DNA from: Flavihumibacter fluvii
Lineage (GTDB): Bacteria; Bacteroidota; Bacteroidia; Chitinophagales; Chitinophagaceae
Direction: 5' to 3'
DNA: 64,000 bases
Assembly: GCF_018595675.2 (NCBI RefSeq)
Contig: NZ_CP092333.1
Coordinates: forward strand, 1,884,001 to 1,948,000
This document shows positions 62,513 through 64,000 of this stretch, piece after piece. The position numbers were made by a program, and so were the translations under genes. Under the pieces are notes generated by a model, which was given only the letters and a program-made list of their open reading frames with translations, was not told where the DNA came from and searched no databases. The stretch's first letter is position 1; the number at the start of each line of letters is the position of its first letter.

Positions 62513-63311
62513 AGTAAAAAAAGTGACCACCAATACGTTGCAGATCATGAAAGCAGCGGGCCAGAAAATTTCGATGCTAACCGCCTATGATTTTTCATTT
62601 GCCCGGCTCTTCGATACGGCAGGAATTGATGTGTTACTCGTGGGTGATTCGGCGAGCAATGTGATGGCCGGACATGAAACCACCGTACCCATCACCCTGG
62701 AGCAAATGATTTACCATGCGCAGTGCGTGGTGCGCGGCATTGACCGGTGCCTGGTAGTGGTTGACCTTCCATTTGGCACTTACCAGTCCAACCCCGATGT
62801 AGCCCTTGCTTCGGCCATCAGGGTAATGAAGGAAACCGGCGGTCACAGCATCAAACTGGAAGGAGGTGAAGAAGTGGTGGACAGTATCAGAAGGATCGTC
62901 AAAGCCGGCATTCCGGTGATGGGCCACCTTGGACTAACCCCGCAATCCATTTATAAATTTGGCACTTATGCGGTAAGGGCGAAAGAAGAAGATGAGGCTG
63001 AGAAACTCAAAAAAGACGCCCTGCTCCTGCAACAGGCCGGCTGCTTTGCCATAGTGCTGGAGAAAATCCCGGCGGCACTGGCCAAAGCAGTCTCAGAAAG
63101 CCTGGAGATTCCTACCATTGGCATTGGTGCCGGAAAGTATTGCGATGGCCAGGTGCTGGTAATGCATGATATGCTCGGTATCAACAATGATTTCAATCCC
63201 AGGTTCCTGCGGAAATATGCCAACCTGCACGACCAGATCACGGGTGCTGTACAACAATATGTTAAAGACGTGCAATCGAATGATTTCCCTAACGAACAGG
63301 AGCAATACTGA
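62499..63311 (+). CDS. panB: 3-methyl-2-oxobutanoate hydroxymethyltransferase
   Basis: 270 residues. ISMLTAYDFSFARLFDTAGIDVLLVGDSASNVMAGHETT is the metal/ketoacid-binding start of PanB; VVVDLPFGTY, IKLEGGEEV, GHLGLTPQSIYKFG and the catalytic Glu in IVLEKIPAALAKAV follow, then TIGIGAGKYCDGQVLVMHDMLGI. First committed step of pantothenate synthesis (adds hydroxymethyl from methylene-THF to ketoisovalerate). It overlaps ppx by 14 bp and so belongs to the polyphosphate transcript. Confidence 0.96.
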   Translation: MSAAEVKKVTTNTLQIMKAAGQKISMLTAYDFSFARLFDTAGIDVLLVGDSASNVMAGHETTVPITLEQMIYHAQCVVRGIDRCLVVVDLPFGTYQSNPDVALASAIRVMKETGGHSIKLEGGEEVVDSIRRIVKAGIPVMGHLGLTPQSIYKFGTYAVRAKEEDEAEKLKKDALLLQQAGCFAIVLEKIPAALAKAVSESLEIPTIGIGAGKYCDGQVLVMHDMLGINNDFNPRFLRKYANLHDQITGAVQQYVKDVQSNDFPNEQEQY

Positions 63312-63322
63312 AGTCTAAACTG

Positions 63323-63330
63323 TACCTTTG
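63323..63330 (+). promoter_or_regulatory. TACCTTTG -7 box before the ALDH gene
   Basis: Exact TAnnTTTG match 19 bp before the ATG at 63350. Confidence 0.55.
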
Positions 63331-63331
63331 C

Positions 63332-63347
63332 CGGCTAAAATTAGCCG
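63332..63347. promoter_or_regulatory. CGGCTAA-AA-TTAGCCG inverted repeat in the ALDH leader
   Basis: Perfect 7-bp inverted repeat with a 2-bp centre, one base after the -7 box and two bases before the ATG. It may be an operator; as RNA it would fold with a 6-bp stem and AAAT loop over the ribosome-binding region. Confidence 0.5.
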
Positions 63348-63349
63348 TC

Positions 63350-64000
63350 ATGGAATTTTTGACAACGCTTGGTATTGCCGCAGAGAATCCCGGAACCTCC
63401 ACCGGATCAGCCTGGATCAAAACAACCGGCGAAAACATCCCCTCTTATACACCAGTAAATGGAAGCCTGATCGGTTCGGTCACGGCTACAGATAAAGCAG
63501 GATACGAACAGGTCATCAATACCGCAGCGGCAGCATTCAGGGAATGGCGCAGCTGGCCGGCCCCCCGCCGGGGTGAGGTGGTCCGCCAGATCGGTGAAGC
63601 ACTAAGGGCTAAAAAACAAGCCCTTGGCCAACTTGTCAGCTATGAAATGGGCAAAAGCCTGCAGGAAGGCCTGGGTGAGGTGCAGGAAATGATCGATATC
63701 TGTGATTTTGCAGTTGGCTTATCGCGCCAGTTGCATGGACTCACCATGCACAGCGAAAGGCCCGGCCACCGGATGTACGAACAATGGCACCCGATGGGCA
63801 TCGTGGGCATCATTTCAGCCTTCAATTTCCCGGTAGCGGTATGGAGCTGGAACAGTATGCTGGCCTGGGTCTGCGGTGACGTTTGCGTATGGAAGCCTTC
63901 CGAGAAAGTGCCCCTTTGCGGCATCGCCTGCCAGAATATCGTGAATGAAGTATTTACTAAAAATAATGTGCCTGAAGGGGTGAGCGGACTGGTGAACGGT
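63350..64000 (+). CDS. aldehyde dehydrogenase, ALDH7 (alpha-aminoadipic semialdehyde dehydrogenase-like), truncated by window edge
   Basis: The first 217 codons are present. GTSTGSAWI, PVNGSLIGSV, FREWRSWPAPRRGEVVRQIGEALR, GKSLQEGLGEVQEMIDICDFAVGLSRQLHG, ERPGHRMYEQWHPMGIVGIISAFNFPVAVWSWN and the NAD-binding WKPSEK are all typical of ALDH7 (antiquitin/AmaB). The QEGLGEVQEMIDICDFAVGLSR spelling separates it from other ALDHs. It oxidises aminoadipate semialdehyde in lysine breakdown; the catalytic cysteine is beyond the window. It is preceded by its own promoter box and an inverted repeat, 38 bp after panB. Confidence 0.93.
   Translation, partial: MEFLTTLGIAAENPGTSTGSAWIKTTGENIPSYTPVNGSLIGSVTATDKAGYEQVINTAAAAFREWRSWPAPRRGEVVRQIGEALRAKKQALGQLVSYEMGKSLQEGLGEVQEMIDICDFAVGLSRQLHGLTMHSERPGHRMYEQWHPMGIVGIISAFNFPVAVWSWNSMLAWVCGDVCVWKPSEKVPLCGIACQNIVNEVFTKNNVPEGVSGLVNG

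Overview
The window looks like chromosome from a member of the Bacteroidota, most likely Chitinophagaceae. This rests on family content: DUF4294 and DUF4295 proteins, the block rpmB-rpmG-DUF4295-ftsY-rimO, BshC, TonB-type proteins, SCG/SCQ-type lipoproteins and a GH140-type hydrolase. It also rests on TAnnTTTG-type -7 boxes close to several start codons. The taxon is inferred, not measured. I see no rRNA, tRNA, CRISPR array or prophage, and no protein I could call a transcription regulator.

Layout. (a) 1-5.6 kb: an AT-rich accessory stretch, all minus strand. It holds a cut-off APC permease, a DUF2200 protein, a VanZ-like membrane protein, a PLP beta-eliminating lyase and a DUF6064 protein. 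Between them lie two gene ruins: the C-terminus of a quinohemoprotein alcohol dehydrogenase and a fragment of a DUF389 membrane protein. (b) 5.6-18.5 kb: a hydrolytic/catabolic cluster. An amidohydrolase, an MHS-type transporter, a His-rich membrane protein and an M20 dipeptidase form a compact unit. Upstream are an NTF2-like lipoprotein, an N-terminally truncated GH13 amylase fused by a rearrangement to the first 43-45 codons of a DUF1348 gene, and an AhpD-like protein. A three-domain isochorismatase/glycosidase-like protein and an M81 (MlrC) lipoprotein are divergently transcribed. (c) 18.5-19.34 kb: a non-coding scar with an IS3-family remnant, a 12-unit array of 11-bp repeats and an imperfect inverted repeat. 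(d) 19.3-36.9 kb: ccmF/ccmE, an agmatinase-family enzyme, a Kelch/PKD lipoprotein, a radical SAM protein, a DMT transporter, a TonB-like protein, folC, NUDIX, YfiT/DinB, an ABC ATPase, a CAP-domain lipoprotein, fbp, aspartate kinase and an L,D-transpeptidase/TonB-C fusion. (e) 37-50 kb: hpd, then purK and purE separated by a complete RND efflux operon, then bshC, a DadA-like oxidase and a sterol-desaturase family protein. (f) 50-64 kb: a GH140-like hydrolase, an MBL hydrolase, an AlkD-like protein, an IorB-type molybdoenzyme, a cytochrome c, rimO, ftsY, three small ribosome-linked genes, ppk1-ppx-panB and the start of an ALDH7-type dehydrogenase.

Most genes are ordinary. The least explained signals are the 11-bp (one helical turn) repeat array at 18992-19123, the DUF1348/GH13 chimera at about 13170, families of 7-nt-periodic repeats beside genes (two of them, in opposite orientation, bracket the Kelch lipoprotein gene), the isochorismatase-glycosidase fusion and the transpeptidase-TonB-C fusion. 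I found no clear-cut new multi-gene defence or biosynthetic system.
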